Positions 30,919-38,439 of a stretch of DNA of 38,439 bases are shown one piece after another; within the stretch, counting starts at the first letter, position 1; each line of letters opens with the position of its first letter. The stretch comes from a virus. Location of the stretch: the IMG/VR virus record IMGVR_UViG_3300042890_002106, positions 1-38,439 of that record. One strand, 5' to 3'. A program made the position numbers and the translations under genes. Below the pieces are notes generated by a model. The model made no database searches and was not told the DNA's origin. It saw nothing but the letters and a program-made list of their open reading frames with translations.

Positions 30919-31287
30919 TCAGCCCTCCGTGATGGTGACCACCAGGCGGGAGCCGGCCACGGCAGCGTTGGCGGCGTAGTTGCCGGGGGCCATGCGGAAC
31001 ACCGCGGCCTCGCCGCCACGGAGTTCTACGCACCCGTGCAGCGTTGCGCCGTCGAGCCGGCCAATCGTCACCACGTGCGTCTCGGCCGTTGCCAGCGACC
31101 GGGCCATGCAAAGGCCCACGCTCGACATCGAGGCCGTGGAGATGGCCGTGGTGGCCGTGGAAAGGTTGAGAGTGACAGCGATCATGCCTGTGGTCGACAG
31201 GTCGGCCGTCACGCCTGAGGCGTTGAACGAGTGGTTCAAGGCACCCTTGGAGAGCTGCGTCTGGATCGAATACGTAAGGTCGGCCAT
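30919..31287 (-). CDS. tail-region structural protein, 122 aa
   Basis: A beta-rich protein beginning MADLTYSIQTQLSKGALNHSF. Strands such as GMIAVTLNLSTATTAISTAS, THVVTIGRL and GGEAAVFRMAPGNYAAN suggest a small Ig-like or tube-like fold. It has a GTG-coupled downstream neighbour. The precise role is unknown. Confidence 0.6.
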   Translation of the reverse strand: MADLTYSIQTQLSKGALNHSFNASGVTADLSTTGMIAVTLNLSTATTAISTASMSSVGLCMARSLATAETHVVTIGRLDGATLHGCVELRGGEAAVFRMAPGNYAANAAVAGSRLVVTITEG

Positions 31288-31296
31288 AAATGCTCC

Positions 31297-32169
31297 TCAG
31301 AACGGCGGGGTGCCGAAGTAGGTTGTGAAGTTGACCTCGGGATAGATCCGGCGGGTGAGGATGTCGGGGGCAACCGAGCTAGTTTTCTGCGTGCCGTCTG
31401 TGTTCAGGGGCTGCGGCGAAGAGGCTCGGTACGTCAGCCCGTCATCGCCCACCACTGTCACAGGCTTTTTGGAGCTACCTGAGTAGTAGTGCCAGCCGAC
31501 GTGCGGCAGCAGGAGATCGTGGCCGGATCGCCGGTAGACGAGCTCGGCACCGACTTGCCAGTAGTTCACCACCAGGCCGTTGACGACCTCGCTGCTCTGC
31601 CGGCCGCTGATGCCGGCACAGAACCACTGGTGAGCCGTGCCAAACAGGAACGCACCGGTGTTGACCGAGTTGGTCACGGCCGCGGCGAGCGAGGCCGGGA
31701 ACGTCGGCCGGTTGCCGCTGATCGTGAGGCGCACTTCGCCCTCGTTGACCGTCAGCCCCTCAAAGTAGTCGTTGGCACCGTTGATCAGCGGCTTGAGGTT
31801 GGTGTTGCCGCTGCCGTCGTAGTAGACGAGGCAAGGCACCTGAGAGCCGCCGGTCGTGAACTCCCACACGTCTGGCCGCACCAGCGGGTTCGGCTGAAAG
31901 CCGCCCTCGGAGCCCGGCGGCGGCACCTCGAAAGAGTAGGCAATCTCGACGTGGTGCCGGTCAGGCTCGGTCACCTGAGCGTCGGTGCAGACGAGGTAGC
32001 TGTACTCGGGGTGCGACGAGCCGTGGAAGATGCCGATGGTGTTGAGCGAGGCTTGGTGCGTGATCGGCTCGGTGACGGTGATCACCCACCGCGTGCCGGC
32101 GCGGGGCGGCTCGCCAAGCTTGTGGCTGAAGGTTCGCGGGAGCACTTCGCGGTAGGAGACAACGCTCAT
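31297..32169 (-). CDS. tail protein downstream of tape measure (tail-tip candidate)
   Basis: A 290-aa protein from ATG 32169 overlapping the tape-measure stop (ATGA). It is beta rich with GTRWVITVTEPI, HHVEIAYSFEVPP and LYRASSPQPL-type segments and has no metal or nuclease motif. Proteins in this position often form the distal tail or baseplate hub. Here the identification is by synteny only. Confidence 0.65.
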   Translation of the reverse strand: MSVVSYREVLPRTFSHKLGEPPRAGTRWVITVTEPITHQASLNTIGIFHGSSHPEYSYLVCTDAQVTEPDRHHVEIAYSFEVPPPGSEGGFQPNPLVRPDVWEFTTGGSQVPCLVYYDGSGNTNLKPLINGANDYFEGLTVNEGEVRLTISGNRPTFPASLAAAVTNSVNTGAFLFGTAHQWFCAGISGRQSSEVVNGLVVNYWQVGAELVYRRSGHDLLLPHVGWHYYSGSSKKPVTVVGDDGLTYRASSPQPLNTDGTQKTSSVAPDILTRRIYPEVNFTTYFGTPPF

Positions 32170-34079
32170 GCACCACCCATGATTTCGGCCTTCTGGGCTT
32201 GCAGCTCACGCAGGTCCTGCCGCAGGCCCACGATCTCGTTGGTCTGCTTGCGGGCCTCAGCGACAGCGGGATCCTCGCGGCCGGTGGCCAGTGCCAGGAA
32301 CTGGCCGATGCCCTCGCTCGAGCGGATGTCTGCGGCCTTGAGCGGCTCATTGTTGCGGCCGCTCAGGCCGCTGAGTCGCTGAGCCTCGACATCGGCGACA
32401 CGCTGCTCGATCTGGGCCTGGGCCTCGAGCTCGCGGCGGGTGATTTCGTCCACCCTTTGCCGTTGCTCTTCCTTGAGCCGCTTTTCGTATTCCTGAGCCT
32501 GCCGAACGCCGTCGACAACGTCGTCGATGCGGGCCTTTTCCTCTTGGCGGGCAGCGTTGATCTCTTCGGTGATCCGCAGCACCTCGCCGGCAGAGTCAGC
32601 GATCAGCTGCTGTGCGAGGGCGGCATCTTTGGCACCGTCGTTGGCGCTCTCGATGTCGAACTTGAGAAGCTCAAAGGCGTCGAGCAGCTCCTGCGGCACG
32701 AGCTCGACGGTGCCGAGGTCGGCAGCGAGCCGGCGGAAGGCCTGGCCGGCCTCGTCAACCACGCCCTGCGTCAGCGAGGCGTTGGTGACATCAAGGGGGA
32801 CTTTGAAGGCAACGCTTAGTTCTTTCCCAAGGCCTGCGGCCCCCTGAGTGGCTTTTGTGATCTGATCCTCAAGCTTCTTCGCCTCATCGGTTGCTGCTTT
32901 CGTAGAGTCGGCAACCTCTGCATTGGCTTCCTTCGTCTTGAACGAGTATTCAATTGCAGCCGCACCAACGGCACCCAAAAGCACAACGAGCAGGCCGATG
33001 CCAGTAGATGCCAGGAGGCCCTTGATGGCGAGAGACAATCCGGCTGTTGCCGCCGTAGCCGACACAGCGGAAAGCCGATACGCCAGCAGCGCCGCGGACG
33101 CAGCGGCAGCGCCGACAGCGGCTCCGTTGAGGTTGGTGACGAGAAACCCTACTGCTGTGGAGATCACAGAAAAGAAGCCGAACAGCAGCGAGACAGTGCC
33201 CTTGATGATTGCAAAAATGCTCTGCAGATTCTGGGTGGACAACGTCAGCTCATTGAACGACGCAATGAGCTGATCCGCGATCTCTCTTTCGTTCAGAGAA
33301 CCCAAGAACTCTGCAAACGAATTGGCAGCTTGAGTGAGGGCCGGTGCCAACTCGCTAATAATTCTTGACGTGAGGCCCTTGAACGATGCCGAGACCTTGG
33401 CAATCGAGTCGTCGAGCCCGGCGAGGGCCCCGACTTGGTCCTCGGAGAGAACCGTGCCGAGCCGTTCGGCCTCTTCCCGCATTTCCTGCAGGAATCCGGC
33501 CCCCTCTTGGAAGACGGGCACTAGGTCGACGCCGCTCTTGCCAAACAGGCTGACCGCGGCCGCGGCCTGCTGGGCAGGGTTTGGGAGGGCGGCGATGGAG
33601 GCGGCAATCTTCTCAAACGCCACCTGCGGCGAGAGCGTGGAAAGCTCTTGGACAGACAGCCCGAGGTCGGTAAAGGCCTTGATGGCCGCGCCGTTGCCGG
33701 TCTGGGCCTCGCCAAGGTTGATCGTCAGTTTCTGGAGCGACTTGCCAAAGGTATCGATGCTTACGCCGGACTGATCCGCCGCAAACTGGTAGGCCTGGAG
33801 AGCGGTGCTCGAGACGCCGGTACGCTTCGACAGGTCGTCGATGGCAGCGACAGCCGAGGCAGACCCGACGACCATGCTCTGGAACGAACTGGCGGCGCTC
33901 GTCACGGCCGACAGGAACGCCCGGGAGATCTCGATGGTCTTGAGCACGCTGAGGTCGGAGGCGGCTTGCTTGCCGGCCCGGCCCATTGAGTCAAGCCGCG
34001 TGTTGACATCGCGCACGGACGCAGCCAGAGAGCTTGTGCTCGCTGAAATCTGCATCGACAGTGCGAGTGGCGTGCTCAT
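32166..34079 (-). CDS. tail tape measure protein
   Basis: A 637-aa protein of mixed coiled coil and hydrophobic segments. It opens with MSTPLALSMQISASTSSLAASV and VNTRLDSMGRAGKQAASD. Two long hydrophobic regions lie at about 285-375 (VSLLFGFFSVISTAVGFLV, LLVVLLGAVGAAAIEY). The C-terminal third is a charged coiled coil (AEVADSTKAATDEAKKL, RRELEAQAQIEQRVADVEAQRL). These features and its place after the tail chaperones identify it. Using about 1.5 Angstrom per residue, the tail would be near 95 nm, an estimate only. Confidence 0.9.
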   Translation of the reverse strand: MSTPLALSMQISASTSSLAASVRDVNTRLDSMGRAGKQAASDLSVLKTIEISRAFLSAVTSAASSFQSMVVGSASAVAAIDDLSKRTGVSSTALQAYQFAADQSGVSIDTFGKSLQKLTINLGEAQTGNGAAIKAFTDLGLSVQELSTLSPQVAFEKIAASIAALPNPAQQAAAAVSLFGKSGVDLVPVFQEGAGFLQEMREEAERLGTVLSEDQVGALAGLDDSIAKVSASFKGLTSRIISELAPALTQAANSFAEFLGSLNEREIADQLIASFNELTLSTQNLQSIFAIIKGTVSLLFGFFSVISTAVGFLVTNLNGAAVGAAAASAALLAYRLSAVSATAATAGLSLAIKGLLASTGIGLLVVLLGAVGAAAIEYSFKTKEANAEVADSTKAATDEAKKLEDQITKATQGAAGLGKELSVAFKVPLDVTNASLTQGVVDEAGQAFRRLAADLGTVELVPQELLDAFELLKFDIESANDGAKDAALAQQLIADSAGEVLRITEEINAARQEEKARIDDVVDGVRQAQEYEKRLKEEQRQRVDEITRRELEAQAQIEQRVADVEAQRLSGLSGRNNEPLKAADIRSSEGIGQFLALATGREDPAVAEARKQTNEIVGLRQDLRELQAQKAEIMGGA

Positions 34080-34324
34080 TCGAAGTCAGCCTGGAGGCGT
34101 CTTAGGGCGTCAGCATCTTGGGTGGCGTGACGCGGTGCGTGGTCATCAAGGCCGATGATTTTCCGGGGGTCCAAGGTCGACTTGCTGTAGGGGGCGAGGG
34201 ACGCCGCAGCGAGGATCCCTGTCTGCAACCAGTCGTCACCGATCCGCTCGTAGTACCGATCCACCGCGATCCACTCTGAGAACTCGACCGAATCCATCCG
34301 GTCGAGCAACTCGCCAACCGTCAT
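34076..34324 (-). CDS. T-type tail chaperone frame (reached by frameshift)
   Basis: The frame has an ATG at 34324 but lacks a good ribosome site in front (CTGAAG). It encodes EFSEWIAVDRYYERIGDDWL and TGILAAASLAPYSKS, the sequence pattern of minor-tail T-type C-terminal domains. Expression most likely comes only from -1 frameshifting of the upstream frame. Its stop overlaps the tape-measure start (ATGA). Confidence 0.75.
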   Translation of the reverse strand: MTVGELLDRMDSVEFSEWIAVDRYYERIGDDWLQTGILAAASLAPYSKSTLDPRKIIGLDDHAPRHATQDADALRRLQADFE

Positions 34325-34719
34325 CTTCAGATGCCCGGCGAGGCGGAAGGCGAATCGCCGTTCTGGCCGGGCGTTGAGTTTTTTGCCAGATCCTGAATGT
34401 CGGTCTCGGTCATCCGGTTGTGCTTGATCGCCGCATCGAACAGCCGCGAGCCGATGGACGCGTCGAGGGCCTGCAGCGTCTCGACTCCTTCAGGGCCCGG
34501 GAACATCAGCTTGCCGTCGATGTCGCACAGGCACCGCGACAGGTACTGGCTGCGGAAATCGTTGGGCAGCTTGCCGCCGCCGTCCACCGAGGCTTTTTCG
34601 TAGCTGTCGCGGTCGCGGAGCGTCATGGCACGGATGCAGACCTCCCCGAGACCGGGGATGTTCACCGTCGTAATGTTGGGCCGGCAGGCCCGTTTTAGAT
34701 CGTCGGCTGTGAGCGGCAT
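34076..34719 (-). CDS. predicted frameshifted tail assembly chaperone (G-T type)
   Basis: This span is the predicted fusion product of the two tail chaperone frames. Ribosomes read 114 codons from ATG 34719 to the AAC of the slippery site, slip back one base at A AAA AAC (34378..34384, minus) and read 100 more codons to the stop at 34076. The joined region LNARPERRFAFRLAGHLK is followed by TVGELLDRMDSVEFSEWIAV, matching the conserved L-x-x-x-L-G-x-x-x-x-E-L and E-F-x-E-W pattern of phage gpGT C-terminal domains. The product is about 214 aa. It would be the tail-assembly chaperone that loads the tape measure. Confidence 0.85.
34327..34719 (-). CDS. tail assembly chaperone, unshifted (G-type) product
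   Basis: A 130-aa protein, start ATG 34719. It reads MPLTADDLKRACRPN and then RAMTLRDRDSYEKASV, with a beta-alpha layout seen in short tail assembly chaperones. The last 16 residues after the slippery site (STPGQNGDSPSASPGI) are disordered and probably just the product of termination in the zero frame. It is the more abundant partner of the frameshift pair and lies between the tail tube genes and the tape measure. Confidence 0.82.
   Translation of the reverse strand: MPLTADDLKRACRPNITTVNIPGLGEVCIRAMTLRDRDSYEKASVDGGGKLPNDFRSQYLSRCLCDIDGKLMFPGPEGVETLQALDASIGSRLFDAAIKHNRMTETDIQDLAKNSTPGQNGDSPSASPGI
34378..34384 (-). promoter_or_regulatory. programmed -1 ribosomal frameshift site A AAA AAC
   Basis: The minus-strand heptamer AAAAAAC lies in frame as GCA AAA AAC, the exact X XXY YYZ register. 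Slipping one base puts ribosomes into the downstream frame, which is open from here to 34076. The downstream bases are GC rich and could form a stimulatory structure. This is the usual signal of siphoviral tail chaperone genes. Confidence 0.88.
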
Positions 34720-34722
34720 GGA

Positions 34723-35043
34723 TCACCCATCGAGGAGTTTGAAAGACACGGAGTAACGCGTGACGCCGTTGAGCTCGGGCGTCTGCGTGAACCCCAGATA
34801 GAGTGCTTGGGTCGTCAAGCTGACACCCGCGCCGCTGATCACCAGCTGCTTGCGCAGGCCGTACTCGGCCGACGAGACATTCGCCGTGCCGTAGCACTCG
34901 ACGGTGCACGTGCCGGCCTCATCGGTCCAGACCACGGAGCGGCCCTTGCTGGGCCCGCCTGCGTAGCTCGGGGCCGCGGCGGTCACCTCGAGGAACGAGA
35001 CACCACCCCACGTGACGGAGATTCCGGTGGAAAAGGTGGCCAC
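34723..35043 (-). CDS. tail tube-type or tail-completion structural protein, 106 aa
   Basis: A beta-rich protein with MATFSTGISVTWGGVSFLEV, VVWTDEAGTCTVECYGT and YSVSFKLLDG at the end. Small proteins of this kind sit between the major tail gene and the chaperones. It is probably a second tail tube or tail-associated protein. Start ATG 35043 has GGTGGAAAAGG upstream. Confidence 0.6.
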   Translation of the reverse strand: MATFSTGISVTWGGVSFLEVTAAAPSYAGGPSKGRSVVWTDEAGTCTVECYGTANVSSAEYGLRKQLVISGAGVSLTTQALYLGFTQTPELNGVTRYSVSFKLLDG

Positions 35044-35059
35044 GGGAGCCTCCCGCGGG

Positions 35060-35449
35060 TCAGACTCGGGCGATGCGGATAGTGGCAGAACCCTTGATCA
35101 CGTCGTTGGTGGCGAGCGTGATCGTCGAGGAACGCACCGTGCCGGCAGCAGCGATGGCCAGCCCGCCGGTGATCGTCAGAGTGCCGGTCGTCTTGTCGGC
35201 CAGCGGCGTCTTGCCGATGAAATCGAAGGAGATCTCGCGGCCCGTGTCGGTGGCCGATCCCGACAGCGGCCGAGACTGCGACAGCACTTCGGCACCGGTC
35301 GTAAGACCGAGGTGCGAGATGTCGATTGTGTCGTCGGCACCGGGGTCGGTGAGGTTGTAGACGATGTTTGTGACGACGTAGGCATTCGACGCGGCAGTGT
35401 TGGGAAACTTGAGCGTCGTGCCACTGGAATCATGGGGAGTGTCGGCCAT
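35060..35449 (-). CDS. probable major tail tube protein
   Basis: A 129-aa protein with AGGAG before ATG 35449. It has tail tube-like beta segments: NAYVVTNIVYNLTDPGADDTIDISHLGL, then GREISFDFIGKTPL and GTLTITGGLAIA. Its place after the tail terminator and before the chaperones is that of the major tail protein. It is shorter than many. The 106-aa protein downstream could share the role. Confidence 0.7.
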   Translation of the reverse strand: MADTPHDSSGTTLKFPNTAASNAYVVTNIVYNLTDPGADDTIDISHLGLTTGAEVLSQSRPLSGSATDTGREISFDFIGKTPLADKTTGTLTITGGLAIAAAGTVRSSTITLATNDVIKGSATIRIARV

Positions 35450-35452
35450 GCG

Positions 35453-35869
35453 TCATGTCTCCTGCCAAAGAACTTCGTAGGTCTGACGGACGATGTACAG
35501 GTCGGGCATTTCGGCACCATTGAGGGACGCGAACTGATCGCTTTCATCCTCAAGGCTCGTCTGCCGTACCGTCGTATTGTCGGCGGTGCCGTTGTAACCA
35601 TCCAGAACGCCGCGAATGGCGTCTGCCAGCGTCCTGGCGGCCTCGTAGGTGGTGGCCACGATGTCGTATTCGATCACAACATTGGGCACGCCCATTGGCC
35701 CCGACAGCGTTGCCTGCCGGCGGATGGCTGAACGTCGCCACGTCACCCACGGCAGCGTGACATCGGCGTCGGCTGCCAAAGGGTAAATCTTGGTGCCGAG
35801 TAAACCAGACACTGTGGCATTGGCCACTAGGGCGGCCCGCAGGACAGACTCTGGGCTTTTGAGTGCCAT
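35453..35869 (-). CDS. tail completion/terminator protein (DUF3168-like)
   Basis: A 138-aa protein with MALKSPESVLRAALVANATVSGLLGTKIYPLAAD, ADVTLPWVTWRRS and VIEYDIVATTYEAARTLADAIRGVLDG, the pattern of DUF3168 tail terminators, which cap the tail tube and join it to the head. The position after the gp10-type gene is the classical one. Start ATG 35869 lies 12 bases after the preceding stop. Confidence 0.8.
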   Translation of the reverse strand: MALKSPESVLRAALVANATVSGLLGTKIYPLAADADVTLPWVTWRRSAIRRQATLSGPMGVPNVVIEYDIVATTYEAARTLADAIRGVLDGYNGTADNTTVRQTSLEDESDQFASLNGAEMPDLYIVRQTYEVLWQET

Positions 35870-35881
35870 GGGGCGAGGATC

Positions 35882-36724
35882 CTAGAAGGGGGTGGCTGGC
35901 GCACGGCGGGTGCCGGGCTTCGGCGGGAACTTGTCGGCCAGGTCGCGGAGGGCCGCACGGACGCTCTTGGCCATCTCGACAGGCAGGGTGGCCCGCATCT
36001 CGGGCAAGGCTCGCTCGTAGGCCGTCCTTACCGGGGGCTGGCCGCTGCTGCCGCCGATGGGCATGGACGACAGGTAGACACGCTGGCCGCGGGCGGCTCG
36101 CTTGAAAAACGCCAGCGGATAGGCCGGGGACGTGCGCACCTGAGCTGCCTGCCGGAACTTGGCCCCAGCCTGCGAGAGCTTGCCTTGAGCGCCCCTCCGC
36201 AGGAGAGCTGCTGCCGAGGCCTCGTCTTGGAATCGCTGCCGGCTGGCCCGCAGGAGCATCCGCTGGGCTTGGCCGGTGAGCCGGCGGCTCTGGCGGAAGA
36301 GGCTTGCATTGCTCTTGAGCTTGAACGGCCCGAGCCGCTTGAAGCTCGAGGCAATCGGCCCCTTGGTGTGCCGCTCCCGGGTGCCGAACTCCAGAAACCC
36401 CATGTGGTAGCCGAGGTTCTTGCCCTTCTTCACGGTGCCCGAGGCCGCAGGCTTGGTCTTGCCGCTGCCGGCGGCCGTGTAGCCAACCAGCCCGACAGCG
36501 CCGCCGTTGGAGTAGGTCTTCACCTTCGACGCAATCGCCCGGCGAAGGTTGCCTGTCGGCCCTTTTGGCGTGGTGCTGCGGAGGGCATCGACGCCTGGCT
36601 TGAGGGTTTGACGGATCGCCGCACCCATGTGCTTCTTGGCAAGGCTTGGGCGCAGGTTGTTGAACGCCCGCTTCAGGTTGTTGAGCTCGGGGAACTCGAC
36701 TGTCACCTCGACGCCTTTACGCAC
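35882..36724 (-). CDS. HK97 gp10-like tail completion protein
   Basis: The start GTG 36724 has AGGAGG five bases upstream and overlaps the joining protein stop by 8 bases, giving 280 aa. The N-terminal VTVEFPELNNLKRAFNNLRPSLAKKHMG and the block HMGFLEFGTRERHTKGP (near residue 130) are characteristic of HK97-gp10-type proteins. The C-terminal half carries a longer basic extension than usual, rich in Arg/Lys, ending RRAPATPF. It sits between joining and tail terminator genes. Confidence 0.82.
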   Translation of the reverse strand: MRKGVEVTVEFPELNNLKRAFNNLRPSLAKKHMGAAIRQTLKPGVDALRSTTPKGPTGNLRRAIASKVKTYSNGGAVGLVGYTAAGSGKTKPAASGTVKKGKNLGYHMGFLEFGTRERHTKGPIASSFKRLGPFKLKSNASLFRQSRRLTGQAQRMLLRASRQRFQDEASAAALLRRGAQGKLSQAGAKFRQAAQVRTSPAYPLAFFKRAARGQRVYLSSMPIGGSSGQPPVRTAYERALPEMRATLPVEMAKSVRAALRDLADKFPPKPGTRRAPATPF

Positions 36725-37040
36725 TGCGTCCCTCCTGGCAAATGGCCTCGTGCTCGGCCCGGTTGTTCCGCTCGAGCAGCGACACGATCTCCAGGGTGCG
36801 ACCGCGCCACGCAAACCGGTGCGACTGCGTCAGGCCCGGGAGGTAGCGGAGCCGCACCCGGTGGGTGATGCTCACCTCCTGCTGGCCGGCCACAAGGGCC
36901 TCGCGGACGCTCACGCCCTCGACGCTGGCCCACACCGAGGAGCTGTTGGCCCACGTCAGCACGGTCTCGCCGAGGGCGTTGGTGGCACCGCTGGCCACTT
37001 GCACCGTCAACCGCTCGCGGAGCGTGCCAAAGTCGATCAT
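36717..37040 (-). CDS. head-tail joining (head closure) protein
   Basis: A 107-aa protein with MIDFGTLRERLTVQVASGATNALGE, VWASVEGVSVREAL and HRVRLRYLPGLTQSHRFAWRGRTLEIVSLLE, matching the Phage_H_T_join family (SPP1 gp16-like). It seals the connector after packaging and accepts the tail. It overlaps the connector stop (ATGA). Confidence 0.88.
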   Translation of the reverse strand: MIDFGTLRERLTVQVASGATNALGETVLTWANSSSVWASVEGVSVREALVAGQQEVSITHRVRLRYLPGLTQSHRFAWRGRTLEIVSLLERNNRAEHEAICQEGRSA

Positions 37041-37636
37041 CGGTAGGAGCCCCACTTGATTGAGTCGAGCAGGGCATGGACGCCGAATGGCACTTCGTTG
37101 GCCGAGGCCTGGTCGGCCGCCAGCCGCCGCTCGTACCAGAAGCCCACGAGCATAAGGATCGCCGACTTCACGACCCGCGGCACCTTGGTGCCGTCTTCGC
37201 CGTAGCCGGCCCACCACGTGACCGTGATGCTGTTGCGGTCGATGAGGTGGCTTGGCCAGGTGCCGGCGTAGACCGTGCGGATCACGCCCGGCTCCGCGTT
37301 CCTGTCGACGCGGTACTCGCTTGTCGGCAGGGTGGCGGTGCCGCCGGTCTCGCGGACGTAGGCCACGGCCGTGGCCGTGTAGCCAGCTGCCACCGCGACC
37401 GGGGGGCGCGGCAGCTCGATCTCCCACGGAAACGTGTCCATGGTCATGGCGTACTGGGTGTGCACGAACGTGCGGTCGGTGTAGACCTCGCACCACTCCC
37501 GGGCCGCGGAGATCAGCCCGGCGATGTAGGTGTCGTCGGTCTCGCTGTCGACGCGAAGATGCAGCTTTGCATCGGCCACGCTGACAGGCTCGACCTCGGG
37601 GCCGCTGGTGCGCCTCAGGCTGCGAACGTGTTTCAT
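37037..37636 (-). CDS. head-tail connector, gp6/gp8-like
   Basis: A 199-aa protein with ATG 37636 overlapping the previous stop. It reads VEPVSVADAKLHLRVD, AGLISAAREWCEVYTDRTFV and PRVVKSAILMLVGFWYERR, the signature of phage DNA-packaging/connector proteins (phiE125 gp8 / HK97 gp6 type). These form a ring under the portal. Length is normal for the family. Confidence 0.88.
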   Translation of the reverse strand: MKHVRSLRRTSGPEVEPVSVADAKLHLRVDSETDDTYIAGLISAAREWCEVYTDRTFVHTQYAMTMDTFPWEIELPRPPVAVAAGYTATAVAYVRETGGTATLPTSEYRVDRNAEPGVIRTVYAGTWPSHLIDRNSITVTWWAGYGEDGTKVPRVVKSAILMLVGFWYERRLAADQASANEVPFGVHALLDSIKWGSYR

Positions 37637-37839
37637 CGCGTCTTCCTCCGCTTGGGTGTCCGGTCGGCGGTCTCGGCCACGACCTCGAGCGAGGCGGTCT
37701 CGATCTTTGGCTCTGCAGTCGGCACAGCCACGGCCCGGCCCATGCGGATCCACGCGTCAGCCACGCCGCCGCCGATGGTGACAATCTGGCCTTTGACGTA
37801 GCGGCCGAAGCCGCGAGTGATCTTGATGGTCTGTGGCAT
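37633..37839 (-). CDS. small protein before the connector gene, 68 aa
   Basis: A 68-aa protein from ATG 37839, overlapping the glycosyltransferase stop (TGATG). It opens MPQTIKITRGFGRYVKGQIV and ends in a basic RTPKRRKTR tail. Similar short proteins precede connector genes in other siphoviruses, often annotated as unknown head proteins. The function is not known. Confidence 0.6.
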   Translation of the reverse strand: MPQTIKITRGFGRYVKGQIVTIGGGVADAWIRMGRAVAVPTAEPKIETASLEVVAETADRTPKRRKTR

Positions 37840-38439
37840 CAGCCAGCGCTCCAGATGGTGTCCGGCTTCTTGCTCTCGCCGTTGTATTCCGTGGTGTACT
37901 GGTAGACCGGCTTTGCAAGATCCTTGCCGGGCCATGTGATGAGGTACTCACCATGGCCGATCACGACTCGAGGGCTGACGTAGCACCGGTTGCCGCTCGC
38001 CTTCCACTGTTGCCAAAAGTAGATGTCGTCATCAATGCGGCCATCGCCCCAGCTGCCCTTGGCATCGGGCGTCGACCAGAACCAGGGCTTCTTGCACCGC
38101 CGCAAGGCCGCGGTCGAAATCACCGTGCAGCCGAAGTGAGCCGCGTCCACCTGCTGCACAGGCTCGGAAAACCACTCACGCGGCACGTGATTGGTGCCGT
38201 CTGATGGCGGGTTGTCGAGCGTCCCGAGCATCGTGAACATCGGCCGGCCGTCTTCCCGCTTGGTCTGGATCGGGGCGAGTGCGTCACACCCGAAAGTCAT
38301 GGCCAGGGCGAAGAGGTGCTCGATGTCTTCCTTGAGCACAAACGAGTCGTAGTCGAGGGTCAGAATGTATTCGTATTCGTCGAGCACCTGCTCAAAGATG
38401 CGGGTGTTTACCTGCGACCAAAACGCCCCGGTGCCCATC
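37839..38439 (-). CDS. putative glycosyltransferase, C-terminal part (starts at 259)
   Basis: The 3' part of the 243-aa gene whose start is at 259. It contains ILTLDYDSF, CDALAPIQTKREDGRP, AHFGCTVISTAALRR, the acidic DDDIYFWQQWKASG and PRVVIGHGEYL. These are the donor, metal and C-terminal segments of a GT-A-type phage glycosyltransferase family. Reading across the 126-bp overlap keeps the frame. It stops directly before the 68-aa gene and the connector, deep inside the head gene cluster. Confidence 0.8.
   Translation of the reverse strand, partial: MGTGAFWSQVNTRIFEQVLDEYEYILTLDYDSFVLKEDIEHLFALAMTFGCDALAPIQTKREDGRPMFTMLGTLDNPPSDGTNHVPREWFSEPVQQVDAAHFGCTVISTAALRRCKKPWFWSTPDAKGSWGDGRIDDDIYFWQQWKASGNRCYVSPRVVIGHGEYLITWPGKDLAKPVYQYTTEYNGESKKPDTIWSAG
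38314..38439. repeat. terminal repeat, right copy
   Basis: The copy of 3..128 at the right end. Together they show that the sequence closes into a circle. The glycosyltransferase frame passes through it without a break. Confidence 0.95.

Overview
The window is one almost complete, high-GC temperate siphovirus genome, opened at an arbitrary point. The first and last bases share a 126-bp identical sequence (3..128 and 38314..38439), and a glycosyltransferase gene reads in frame across that join. The contig is therefore circular, or circularly permuted, with about 38.3 kb of unique sequence. Nearly every gene lies on the minus strand, and most neighbours overlap by 4 bp (ATGA), so translation is heavily coupled. 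The host cannot be fixed from sequence. High GC, a papain-like peptidase and small secreted proteins of a Cys-rich type I associate with Planctomycetota make that phylum a guess only.

Read in the direction of transcription (right to left), the switch region is at about 25.4-27.2 kb. A tyrosine integrase (plus strand) and a small excisionase-like HTH gene (minus strand) diverge from a region with two dyad operators. A strong leftward promoter (TTGACG-N18-TATGCT) carries operator repeats in its spacer and at its start site. The early genes follow: RecT annealing protein, several small proteins, a ParB-like protein, a winged-helix replication initiator, a putative accessory replication protein and a DNA polymerase III beta clamp. 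A middle block (19.4-14.1 kb) holds small secreted proteins, a tRNA-like element with a collapsed anticodon loop, DUF551 and zinc/HTH proteins, a GNAT acetyltransferase, RusA, a methyltransferase and a glycosyltransferase.

The lysis and host-contact region (14.0-8.4 kb) carries several one-TM proteins, a papain-like C1 peptidase as candidate endolysin, a fibre with SVAGRTG repeats and a LamG-type adhesin. Then come an HNH protein, GDP-mannose 4,6-dehydratase, a second HNH protein next to the terminase, TerS, TerL, an HK97-type portal with a C-terminal HAD-like domain, prohead protease, a previously easy-to-miss 59-aa zinc-ribbon gene, the major capsid protein, a decoration-like protein and the glycosyltransferase that crosses the contig ends.

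Across the join (38.4-27.2 kb) the late operon continues with head-tail connectors, tail completion and tail tube proteins, a tail-assembly chaperone pair joined by a canonical A AAA AAC -1 frameshift site, the tape measure and tail-tip or accessory proteins. It ends with a calcineurin-like phosphoesterase and a DUF1599 nucleotide-modification-associated protein, where it converges with the integrase at a possible bidirectional hairpin. No DNA polymerase, helicase or primase is recognised, so the phage probably recruits the host replisome through its own clamp and initiator.
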